The position numbers were made by a program, and so were the translations under genes. From an uncultured Desulfurellaceae bacterium (lineage in GTDB: Bacteria > Campylobacterota_A > Desulfurellia > Desulfurellales > Hippeaceae), in contig CAJXLZ010000058.1 in NCBI GenBank assembly GCA_913056505.1, positions 1-6,711 of the forward strand: DNA of 6,711 nucleotides, given 5' to 3'. How positions within the stretch are numbered: position 1 is the first letter of the stretch; each line of letters starts with the position of its first letter. The notes under the pieces were generated by a model. The model ran no database searches and had not been told where the DNA came from. It saw only the letters and a list, made by a program, of their open reading frames with translations. Below are positions 1 to 5,729 of this stretch, one piece after another.

Positions 1-1250
1 TGGCTGAAAAGGTAGACAATACGATAGTTGGATTGGATATAGGCACTACAAAGGTATGCGCTGTTGTTGGTCAAGATACTCAAGAGGGTAAAATAAAAAT
101 TATAGGCATCGGACAATCCCCCTCGAAAGGACTAAGAAAGGGCGTTGTGATTAACATAGATGATGCTGTTATGTCCATAAAAAGAGCAGTATCTCAAGCT
201 GAAAGAATGAGTGGACATAAAATAACTAGCGTATACACAGGTATTGCCGGCAGTCACATACGCTCATACAATTCGTCAGGCGTTGTTGCAATAAAAAATT
301 CAGAAGTTTCAGAATCCGATATCAGACGTGTTATAGATGCTGCAAAAGCAGTTGCGATTCCTCCCGATAGAGAGATTATACATATAATTCCTCAAGAGTT
401 TATCGTTGATGATCAGGACGGAATAAAAGAACCGCGTGGTATGAGCGGTACCAGGCTTGAAGTCAAAGTACATATAGTAACAGGAGCAATTGCAAGTGTT
501 CAGAATATAGTTAAATGCTGCCAAAAAAGCGGTCTAAAGGTTGATAATATAGTTTTGCAACCCATTGCTTCAAGTATATCTATTCTTATGCCAGAAGAAA
601 AAGATTTGGGTGTAGGTTTAATTGATATGGGTGGTGGCACAACAGACATTGCCATATTTGTTTCGAATGCTATTAGACATACATCTGTTATATCTATTGG
701 TGGTGATCATATAACCAATGATATCGCTATCGGATTAAGAACGCCATTTCAGGAAGCTGAAAAAGTTAAAATAGAACATGGGTGCGCCGTTTCAGACATG
801 ATCGACAGCGATGAAACAATTGAAATACCCGGTGTCGGCAATAGGGGCTCAAGGGTCATACCAAGAAAAGCTTTGGCGCAGATAATAGAGCCTAGAATGG
901 AGGAAGTATTTTCTTTAATAAATGATAACTTTGAAAAAATGGACATTGCACCTATTTTGACATCAGGAATTGTGCTGACTGGTGGTTCCGCTTTGATGGA
1001 GGGTAGCACTGATTTGGCTGAATCTGTATTTGGTTTACCTGTTAGAATGGGTAAACCAATTGGCGTAATAGGGTTAAAAGATGCTGTTGATAATCCTATG
1101 TATGCAACAGGTGTTGGATTGGTTCTCTATGGTTTTGATCAAGCAAAAGAACATAAAAATGTCGATTCTTTTAACAAAGCACGGGAAGATAAAGAGATGT
1201 TCTCTGCTATATTTAGAAAAATGAAAAGTTGGATAAAGGATATGCTTTAA
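1..1250 (+). CDS. ftsA: Cell division protein FtsA (start codon just outside the window)
   Basis: FtsA is the actin-like ATPase that anchors FtsZ filaments to the inner membrane and recruits later divisome proteins. The open frame runs to the left edge. Bases 1-2 are TG and the next codons read AEKVDNTIVG before LDIGTTKV, so the real start is very likely an NTG whose first base is just outside; the protein would be about 416 aa. The TTG at 33 would cut into the first phosphate-binding motif and is not the start. Using the inferred numbering: phosphate-1 motif LDIGTTKV at 12-19, the 1C domain at roughly 90-175, phosphate-2 motif IDMGGGTTDIAIF at about 208-220, adenosine motif IVLTGGSALMEG at about 324-335, and a C-terminal amphipathic helix (FSAIFRKMKSWIKDML, 401-416) of the membrane-targeting type. 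It lies 15 nt upstream of ftsZ, the classic pairing. Nothing in it looks broken. Identification is secure; only the exact first codon is inferred. Confidence 0.96.
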   Translation, partial: AEKVDNTIVGLDIGTTKVCAVVGQDTQEGKIKIIGIGQSPSKGLRKGVVINIDDAVMSIKRAVSQAERMSGHKITSVYTGIAGSHIRSYNSSGVVAIKNSEVSESDIRRVIDAAKAVAIPPDREIIHIIPQEFIVDDQDGIKEPRGMSGTRLEVKVHIVTGAIASVQNIVKCCQKSGLKVDNIVLQPIASSISILMPEEKDLGVGLIDMGGGTTDIAIFVSNAIRHTSVISIGGDHITNDIAIGLRTPFQEAEKVKIEHGCAVSDMIDSDETIEIPGVGNRGSRVIPRKALAQIIEPRMEEVFSLINDNFEKMDIAPILTSGIVLTGGSALMEGSTDLAESVFGLPVRMGKPIGVIGLKDAVDNPMYATGVGLVLYGFDQAKEHKNVDSFNKAREDKEMFSAIFRKMKSWIKDML

Positions 1251-1252
1251 CT

Positions 1253-1257
1253 GGAGG
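1253..1257 (+). promoter_or_regulatory. Ribosome binding site of ftsZ
   Basis: GGAGG lies 8 nt before the ATG at 1266, directly after the ftsA stop codon. It is the strongest Shine-Dalgarno match in the window, in keeping with the high FtsZ levels cells need relative to FtsA. It fixes the ftsZ start. Confidence 0.85.
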
Positions 1258-1265
1258 TTCTTAGT

Positions 1266-2390
1266 ATGAATGATAATAATGAAAAAAATGTTGAAGGCGC
1301 TATTATAAAGGTAATAGGTATTGGGGGTGGTGGAAGCAATGCTGTGAATAATATGGTTAAGTATGGTATATCTAATGTTGATTTTATAAGTGTAAACACA
1401 GATATTCAAGCATTGAATGCTTCAATCTCAGACACAAAAATACAAATAGGAAAAAAATTAACAAGAGGGCTAGGCGCAGGCAGTAACCCGGAAAAAGGCA
1501 GATTGGCGGCGGAAGAAAATACAAAAGAGATTGAAGATATACTAAAAGGTTCAGATATGGTTTTTGTTGCTGCGGGAATGGGTGGCGGAACGGGAACCGG
1601 CGCTTCTCCGGTTGTAGCAAAAATTGCAAAAGACTTAGATATATTGACCATAGGAGTTGTTACTAAACCATTTGAGTGCGAAGGCAAACTTAAAAAGGAA
1701 ATTGCGTCAAAGGGTATTGAAGAACTAAAGGAAAATGTTGACAGTATTATAGTTATACCTAATCAGAGACTGCTCGATGTATATAAAAACTTATCACTTT
1801 TGGAAGCATTTAAAAAAGTAGACGATGTATTGAGGCAAGCTGTCCAAAGCATTGTAGACTTAATACAAAAACCGAATAATGGAGCCAGAATAATTATGAA
1901 TATAGATTTCGCAGATGTTCAGACGATAATGTCCGAAAAGGGTGTAGCGCTAATGGGAATAGGAGAAGCTTCCAACGAAACCGGCGAAAATAGAGTAGCA
2001 AAAGCTACGGAATTGGCTATTTCTAATCCACTCTTGGAAAATGCAAGTATACACGGCGCTAAGGGCATAATAATGAACATAACGGCAAGCGAAAATTTCG
2101 GTTTAGATGAATTAAATGAGGCTACATCTTTGATTGAAAAAAATATGAACGAAAAAGCTATCTTTAAATACGGTTTTATAGTCGATGATTCATTAAAAGA
2201 CAGGGTTAGAATTACAATAATAGCAACAGGCTTTAGTGATTTATCGGGGAAATCCGGTAAAAGAATAAACAAATTCACATATAAAGAAGTAAATTCTGAG
2301 CTTATTAATGACATAAAAAAACAGTCGGACATGCCAATAGATGACAAATTAGATATTCCGGCTTTTATTAGAAGAAAAAGGATAGATTAA
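1266..2390 (+). CDS. ftsZ: Cell division protein FtsZ (tubulin-like GTPase)
   Basis: FtsZ polymerises with GTP into the cytoplasmic Z-ring that sets the division site. The 374-aa protein is complete: glycine-rich nucleotide loop GIGGGGSNAVNNM at 18-30, tubulin signature GGGTGTG at 106-112, T7 synergy loop NIDFAD at 212-217 with both catalytic aspartates (D214, D217), and a globular core ending near residue 322. A short charged linker of about 38 residues follows. The C-terminal peptide LDIPAFIRRKRID (362-374) is the conserved site that binds FtsA and similar partners. Two positions in the nucleotide pocket differ from the usual pattern. The Arg that follows the EGxx segment in E. coli and B. 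subtilis is Lys143, and the usual IPN(D/E)RLL reads IPNQRLL with Gln167. The start is set by GGAGG 8 nt upstream. The UAA stop is followed at once, in the same frame, by the plsY reading frame. Identification is essentially certain. Confidence 0.98.
   Translation: MNDNNEKNVEGAIIKVIGIGGGGSNAVNNMVKYGISNVDFISVNTDIQALNASISDTKIQIGKKLTRGLGAGSNPEKGRLAAEENTKEIEDILKGSDMVFVAAGMGGGTGTGASPVVAKIAKDLDILTIGVVTKPFECEGKLKKEIASKGIEELKENVDSIIVIPNQRLLDVYKNLSLLEAFKKVDDVLRQAVQSIVDLIQKPNNGARIIMNIDFADVQTIMSEKGVALMGIGEASNETGENRVAKATELAISNPLLENASIHGAKGIIMNITASENFGLDELNEATSLIEKNMNEKAIFKYGFIVDDSLKDRVRITIIATGFSDLSGKSGKRINKFTYKEVNSELINDIKKQSDMPIDDKLDIPAFIRRKRID
2376..2382 (+). promoter_or_regulatory. Probable ribosome binding site for an AUU-initiated plsY
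   Basis: AAAAGGA lies inside the last codons of ftsZ, 8 nt before the ATT at 2391. The spacing is ideal for initiation at 2391, whereas the in-frame TTG at 2442 has no purine-rich sequence in front of it. This site is the main reason for placing the plsY start directly after the ftsZ stop. Confidence 0.55.
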
Positions 2391-2993
2391 ATTTACAAAA
2401 TATATATACCGTACATCATAACTGCAATAGCTTCTTTCATATTGGGAAGCGTACCTTTTGGTTTTTTGATTGCCAAAATAAAGGGTGTGGATATAAGAAA
2501 TCTTGGTAGCGGCAACATAGGGGCAACAAATGTTTATAGAACAGTAGGAAAAAAAGAGGGGGCTTTAGCATTAATCCTTGATTTTGCCAAAGGCGCCTTA
2601 GCCGTTATCTTATTAAAAACAATTTTTGATACCATGCAAATTGTTATGTATGTAGCTGCTATAGGTGTAATTTTGGGTCATGATTTCAGTCTGTTTTTGA
2701 AATTCAAAGGCGGGAAGGGCGTGGCAACTACTTATGGTTCTGCTATGGTTATTGCCCCTTATGCCTCACTGTCGGGAATGGCAGTTTGGATTATAATACT
2801 TGTGAGCACCAAATATTCTTCCATTGCAGCACTTATATCATTTAGCATATCTACTTTAATTTGTTTTTTATCGTACGGCGTTATAAAAGGCATCTTTTTC
2901 ACTTTTTTGCTTTTTCTAATGATTATTAGACATTTACCTAATATAAAAAGATTTTTTAATAAAAGTGAAAATAAATTAAGTATAATGGGTTGA
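2391..2993 (+). CDS. plsY: Acyl-phosphate:glycerol-3-phosphate acyltransferase PlsY, probable ATT start
   Basis: PlsY is an inner-membrane enzyme that transfers an acyl group from acyl-phosphate (made by PlsX) to glycerol-3-phosphate, the first step of phospholipid synthesis. Numbered from 2391 (200 aa), I see a first membrane helix ending in LGSVPFG (18-24), motif 1 GSGNIGATNVYR (39-50), LDFAKG (63-68), the glycine-rich substrate loop GHDFSLFLKFKGGKGVAT (96-113), and motif 3 RHLPNIKR (180-187) with a following Glu193. Several further hydrophobic segments fit a multipass protein. The usual GTE near the end reads KSE, keeping the Glu. The only standard start codon before the motifs, TTG at 2442, would remove nearly all of the first helix and has no ribosome site. 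The frame is open back to the ftsZ stop, where ATT at 2391 has AAGGA at good spacing and gives a normal family length. Function is secure. The start is an inference; a sequence error or a natural start-codon mutation is the alternative. Confidence 0.93.
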   Translation: MYKIYIPYIITAIASFILGSVPFGFLIAKIKGVDIRNLGSGNIGATNVYRTVGKKEGALALILDFAKGALAVILLKTIFDTMQIVMYVAAIGVILGHDFSLFLKFKGGKGVATTYGSAMVIAPYASLSGMAVWIIILVSTKYSSIAALISFSISTLICFLSYGVIKGIFFTFLLFLMIIRHLPNIKRFFNKSENKLSIMG

Positions 2994-3018
2994 GTTTTGC
3001 TATAAAATTATGTATAAG
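2990..3018 (+). promoter_or_regulatory. Candidate sigma-70-type promoter for the DUF507-carA-lpxC group
   Basis: TTGAGT (2990-2995) and TATAAG (3013-3018) are separated by exactly 17 nt; they match the -35 consensus in 4 of 6 and the -10 consensus in 5 of 6 positions. The -35 overlaps the plsY stop codon. Transcription would begin near 3025, leaving a leader of about 20 nt that carries AGGAG before the GTG at 3046. In AT-rich DNA such matches arise by chance, so this is tentative, but it sits in the only gap above 20 nt between ftsA and lpxC. Confidence 0.45.
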
Positions 3019-3032
3019 TCATAGTTGGATTA

Positions 3033-3037
3033 AGGAG
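3033..3037 (+). promoter_or_regulatory. Ribosome binding site of the first DUF507 gene
   Basis: AGGAG lies 8 nt before the GTG at 3046 and selects it over the in-frame ATG at 3061, which has no comparable site. A nearer ATG at 3038 is followed at once by a stop codon and cannot start a gene. Confidence 0.75.
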
Positions 3038-3045
3038 ATGTAATT

Positions 3046-3327
3046 GTGGCACTTAAGCTTATGGAGATTGAGTTAATATCGGATAAAATAGTTTCTAACA
3101 TAATGAAAGAGGGATTTTTAAAACTTAATAAGGATATTTCTGTTTTACGGTCTATCGTTAGGGATGTTCTAACAGAAGATGTAGAAAATGAGAGAAAGAT
3201 AGATAGAATGACGAAGGAAATTTTAGAACAATTTTCTAAAGAAATAGAAGATGAAAAGGCGGATAGTTCAAAATTGTTTGCCATGGCTAAGAGAAAAGTT
3301 GCTAAAAAAGAAGGGTTTTTATTGTGA
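3046..3327 (+). CDS. DUF507 family protein, first of a tandem pair
   Basis: This is a 93-aa, highly charged, predicted all-helical cytoplasmic protein with no signal peptide or membrane segment. The N-terminal pattern (M-LK---IE-IS-KIV---I-EG, residues 1-23) and the C-terminal block LFAMAKRKVAKKEGFLL (77-93) resemble, from memory, the 'upstream partner' version of DUF507 proteins found as adjacent pairs in deltaproteobacterial-type genomes. This copy lacks the IP-GS-EWD motif seen in its neighbour. The start is GTG, chosen for its AGGAG site. The stop overlaps the start of the next gene (GTGA at 3324-3327), so the two are probably made together and may form a heteromer; that last point is inference. 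No biochemical role is known to me for the family. Family assignment is fairly confident, function unknown. Confidence 0.8.
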   Translation: MALKLMEIELISDKIVSNIMKEGFLKLNKDISVLRSIVRDVLTEDVENERKIDRMTKEILEQFSKEIEDEKADSSKLFAMAKRKVAKKEGFLL

Positions 3328-3602
3328 GATACAGCAAAGGAAGAATTAGGTATTTGGCAGAAAATGTAATTAAGAAAATAAAGACAAGCGGTGCGGCAGA
3401 TTTTTTAGCAGAAGAAAATCTAATAAGAAACAACATATCAAACACTATAGAGAAATATTTTTCAATTGAAGATGATGTATATGAATCTGTTATGGAAAAC
3501 TTAAACAGCAGAAAAAAGAAGCTTATTCCGGGTAGTATTGAATGGGATACTGCTTTTAATAAACTTTATGAAGAGGAAATGAGTAAACGGTTTCTAAAAT
3601 GA
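3324..3602 (+). CDS. DUF507 family protein, second of a tandem pair
   Basis: This 92-aa, charged, mainly helical cytoplasmic protein carries the typical DUF507 C-terminal signature: IPGSIEWDTAF at 68-78 followed by LYEEEMSKR at 81-89. The N-terminus MRYSKGRIRYLAENVIKKI fits the family's opening helix. It starts on GTG inside the GTGA overlap with the first DUF507 gene, with GAAGGG (3310-3315) 8 nt upstream. Its own TGA lies inside the ATGA that starts carA, so three genes are chained by 4-bp overlaps. The two DUF507 proteins differ strongly in sequence, which suggests an old duplication with separate roles rather than recent copies. Function is unknown; neither active-site residues nor a nucleic-acid-binding motif can be recognised. 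The close coupling hints at roughly equal production of the pair. Confidence 0.85.
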   Translation: MRYSKGRIRYLAENVIKKIKTSGAADFLAEENLIRNNISNTIEKYFSIEDDVYESVMENLNSRKKKLIPGSIEWDTAFNKLYEEEMSKRFLK

Positions 3603-4720
3603 AAAAAGCTTATATATTGCTGGAAAATGGTGCCTTCTTAGAAGGGGAAGCTTTTGGAACTATAGGTACCAGGGTAGGGGAGTTCATATTCAATACAAGT
3701 ATGAGCGGATATCAAGAAATTCTTACGGATCCCTCATACAAAGGCCAAATAGTGGTAATGACCTATACACAAATTGGAAACTATGGTACGAACGATGAAG
3801 ATTCCGAATCGGATAAGTCCTTTGTGGAAGGCTTTGTTGTTAAAGAATATTCTAAAATTGCATCAAATTTCAGATCCTCGTTAGATATTGATAAATATTT
3901 AAAAAAGCATAACATTGTCGGCATAAGCAATGTGGATACAAGGCAATTAACGAGAATATTGCGCATAAACGGTTCTTTAAAAGGCGTCATTTCTTCAGAA
4001 ACGGACAAAAAAGATGAGTTAAAAGAAATGCTTAAAAAGTCCGAATCAATAATAGGCAGAGATATGGTGAAATATGTCAGCTGCAAAGAACCGTATAAAT
4101 GGGAAGATAGTTTATTTGAGTTTGATTTTGCCAAACATAAGCACTGTAAAATTGCGAACGGGAAAAATATTACCGTTATTGACTTTGGTGTTAAAAGAAA
4201 TATTTTAAGGCACTTAAAGTATGTAGGCTTCAATGTTACAGTGGTTCCTGCTTATACATATTTTAAAGATGTGGAATTATTAGAGCCTGATGCTGTATTT
4301 CTATCCAATGGACCGGGAGATCCAAGAGGTATAGACGAAAAATGGATAGGTGAAATTAAAAAAATAATTTTAAAATATCCAACATTTGGCATATGTTTTG
4401 GGCATCAGATTATAGCGCGTTGTTTCAATATTAGCATATATAAGATGAAGTTTGGTCATCATGGAGGAAATCATCCCGTTAAAGAACTCAATACAAACAA
4501 AATTTATACGACATCCCAAAATCATAATTATGCTGCTGACGAGTCAAGTTTAAAAGAACAAGGGTTTGCTGTTACACATATAAATTTGAATGACGGAAGC
4601 GTCGAGGGCATGAAACATAAAGAGCTACCTATATTCTCTGTGCAGTATCATCCTGAAAGCTCGCCCGGCCCTCATGATGCGAAGCATCTATTTGCAGAAT
4701 TTGCTTCCATAATAAAATAG
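3599..4720 (+). CDS. carA: Carbamoyl-phosphate synthase small (glutaminase) subunit CarA
   Basis: CarA hydrolyses glutamine and passes the ammonia to the large subunit CarB, which makes carbamoyl phosphate for pyrimidine and arginine synthesis in the cytoplasm. The 373-aa protein is full length. The N-terminal CPSase small-chain domain carries SGYQEILTDPSY (36-47) and NVDTRQLTR (111-119). The C-terminal class I glutamine amidotransferase domain carries SNGPGDP (236-242), the nucleophile elbow GICFGHQ (264-270) with Cys266, MKFGHHGGNHPVK (283-295), and QYHPESSPGPHD (349-360) giving His351 and Glu353. The catalytic triad is complete; Phe267 replaces the more usual Leu after the Cys. Its ATG overlaps the stop of the second DUF507 gene (ATGA), and no strong Shine-Dalgarno lies close to it, so translation is probably coupled. 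carB is not adjacent, since lpxC follows. Identification is secure. Confidence 0.98.
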   Translation: MKKAYILLENGAFLEGEAFGTIGTRVGEFIFNTSMSGYQEILTDPSYKGQIVVMTYTQIGNYGTNDEDSESDKSFVEGFVVKEYSKIASNFRSSLDIDKYLKKHNIVGISNVDTRQLTRILRINGSLKGVISSETDKKDELKEMLKKSESIIGRDMVKYVSCKEPYKWEDSLFEFDFAKHKHCKIANGKNITVIDFGVKRNILRHLKYVGFNVTVVPAYTYFKDVELLEPDAVFLSNGPGDPRGIDEKWIGEIKKIILKYPTFGICFGHQIIARCFNISIYKMKFGHHGGNHPVKELNTNKIYTTSQNHNYAADESSLKEQGFAVTHINLNDGSVEGMKHKELPIFSVQYHPESSPGPHDAKHLFAEFASIIK

Positions 4721-4725
4721 AAAAA

Positions 4726-4730
4726 GGGAG
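4726..4730 (+). promoter_or_regulatory. Ribosome binding site of lpxC
   Basis: GGGAG in the 17-nt gap after carA lies 7 nt before the ATG at 4738. It is only 1 nt from the in-frame GTG at 4732, too close to serve it, so it decides in favour of the ATG. Confidence 0.75.
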
Positions 4731-4737
4731 TGTGTTC

Positions 4738-5652
4738 ATGAGAAAACAAAGAACGCTTAATAATAGTATTCAAGCATCTGGAGTTGGTTTACATAGTGGC
4801 AAAAGGGTAAAAGTTATTCTCGAACCTGCGGAAATTAACACAGGCATAGTATTTTTAAGGGAAGATAGAAATAAAAGAATAGAAGCTAATCCGGAAAATG
4901 TTGCAGATACACAGCTTGCCACTACAATAAGCAAAGATGGTGTTTACATAAGAACTGTGGAGCATTTATTGGCTGCGCTCTTCGGCCTGCATATAGATAA
5001 CATTATTGTTAGAATAAATGCGGAGGAAGTGCCTATAATGGATGGTTCAGCCGCGCCGTGGATATATCTCATTAAAACTGCGGGCATTGTTAAACAAAAT
5101 GCGTATAGAAGTGTTATCATTATAAAAAAACCTGTAAGAATAAAGGAAAAAGGGAAATTTGCTGCCATAATACCCTCTAGTAAATTCGAAATAAATTGTT
5201 CCATCAATTTCGATAATTATTTTATACAGAAACAGAAAATGTGTATCTCATTAAATGAAAATAATTTTGTAAAGGAGATAAGCAAAGCCAGAACATTTGG
5301 GTTTCTAAAAGACATTGAGTATTTACAAGCTCACAACCTTGCAAATGGCGGCAGCTTGGATAATGCCATTGTTGTGGATGAATATGGAATAGTTAATGAA
5401 GATCCTTTAAGATACAAAGACGAATTTGTAAGACATAAGATACTTGATGCTATGGGCGATATATCTATGCTTGGTGCTGACATACGCGGGAAATACATAG
5501 CTTATAAGTCAGGGCATGACCTAAACTATAAACTTGTAAAAAAGGTATTGGAAGATAAAAAAGCATATGAGATTGTTGGAAGTCCCGATAAAGAGAAAAC
5601 TGTATTGAGAGCCATGCAGATGAACTTGCGTCAGGAAGCTATATCCATATGA
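4738..5652 (+). CDS. lpxC: UDP-3-O-acyl-N-acetylglucosamine deacetylase LpxC
   Basis: LpxC is the zinc-dependent cytoplasmic deacetylase that commits UDP-3-O-acyl-GlcNAc to lipid A synthesis. Its presence is the best evidence that the host has a lipopolysaccharide-type outer membrane. From the ATG the protein is 304 aa, normal for the family. Visible landmarks are SGVGLHSGK (14-22), VEHLLAAL with catalytic Glu75 and zinc ligand His76, IPIMDGSAAPW-like VPIMDGSAAPW (98-108), ARTFGFLKDIEYLQ (184-197), RHKILDAMGD with zinc ligands His233 and Asp237, and SGHDLN with His260 as the second catalytic residue. All known metal and catalytic residues are present. Both of the paired LpxC domains are therefore intact. 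It follows carA by 17 nt and is probably the last gene of the operon. Following ftsA and ftsZ on the same strand recalls the ftsA-ftsZ-lpxC order of enteric bacteria, here with four genes inserted. Confidence 0.98.
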   Translation: MRKQRTLNNSIQASGVGLHSGKRVKVILEPAEINTGIVFLREDRNKRIEANPENVADTQLATTISKDGVYIRTVEHLLAALFGLHIDNIIVRINAEEVPIMDGSAAPWIYLIKTAGIVKQNAYRSVIIIKKPVRIKEKGKFAAIIPSSKFEINCSINFDNYFIQKQKMCISLNENNFVKEISKARTFGFLKDIEYLQAHNLANGGSLDNAIVVDEYGIVNEDPLRYKDEFVRHKILDAMGDISMLGADIRGKYIAYKSGHDLNYKLVKKVLEDKKAYEIVGSPDKEKTVLRAMQMNLRQEAISI

Positions 5653-5679
5653 AACAGATGGTAGATTAACTTCTGATAA

Positions 5680-5694
5680 TTTACATTATGTAAA
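5680..5694 (+). promoter_or_regulatory. Perfect palindrome between lpxC and the methyltransferase, possible operator
   Basis: TTTACATTATGTAAA is two perfect 7-base arms around a single T. A one-base centre cannot form a tight hairpin without opening inner pairs, so binding by a dimeric regulator is more natural than termination. Its left half contains TTTACA, a 5-of-6 match to a -35 box, and TATCAT (5705-5710) is a 5-of-6 match to a -10 box, though the 19-nt spacing is long. If both hold, a protein bound here would block the promoter of the methyltransferase gene. It does not match an operator I know. Confidence 0.3.
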
Positions 5695-5729
5695 CTTTTT
5701 AATTTATCATTATCTTACCTTTAATTTTG

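Noticed and set aside
33..35. TTG as the ftsA start codon
   Set aside because: The frame is open upstream and encodes AEKVDNTIVG, which completes the normal FtsA N-terminus; starting at 33 would remove part of the first nucleotide-binding strand.
1919..2347. 142-aa open frame on the - strand opposite ftsZ
   Set aside because: It lies wholly inside the ftsZ gene, and its translation is a low-complexity hydrophobic and serine-rich mix with no recognisable family; it is a shadow of ftsZ codon usage.
3038..3043. ATG just after AGGAG upstream of the first DUF507 gene
   Set aside because: It is followed immediately by TAA; at most a start-stop element, with nothing to support a regulatory role.
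3781..4233. 150-aa open frame on the - strand opposite carA
   Set aside because: It is fully inside carA, with no recognisable domain and a composition expected from the antisense of an AT-rich gene.
4732..4734. GTG as the lpxC start codon
   Set aside because: GGGAG ends only 1 nt before it, while the ATG at 4738 has a 7-nt spacing and gives the family-typical N-terminus.
5680..5700. Intrinsic terminator after lpxC
   Set aside because: The palindrome has a one-base centre and nearly all-AT arms, so only a weak stem of about 5 bp could form; the T run is short. An operator fits better, though neither is proven.
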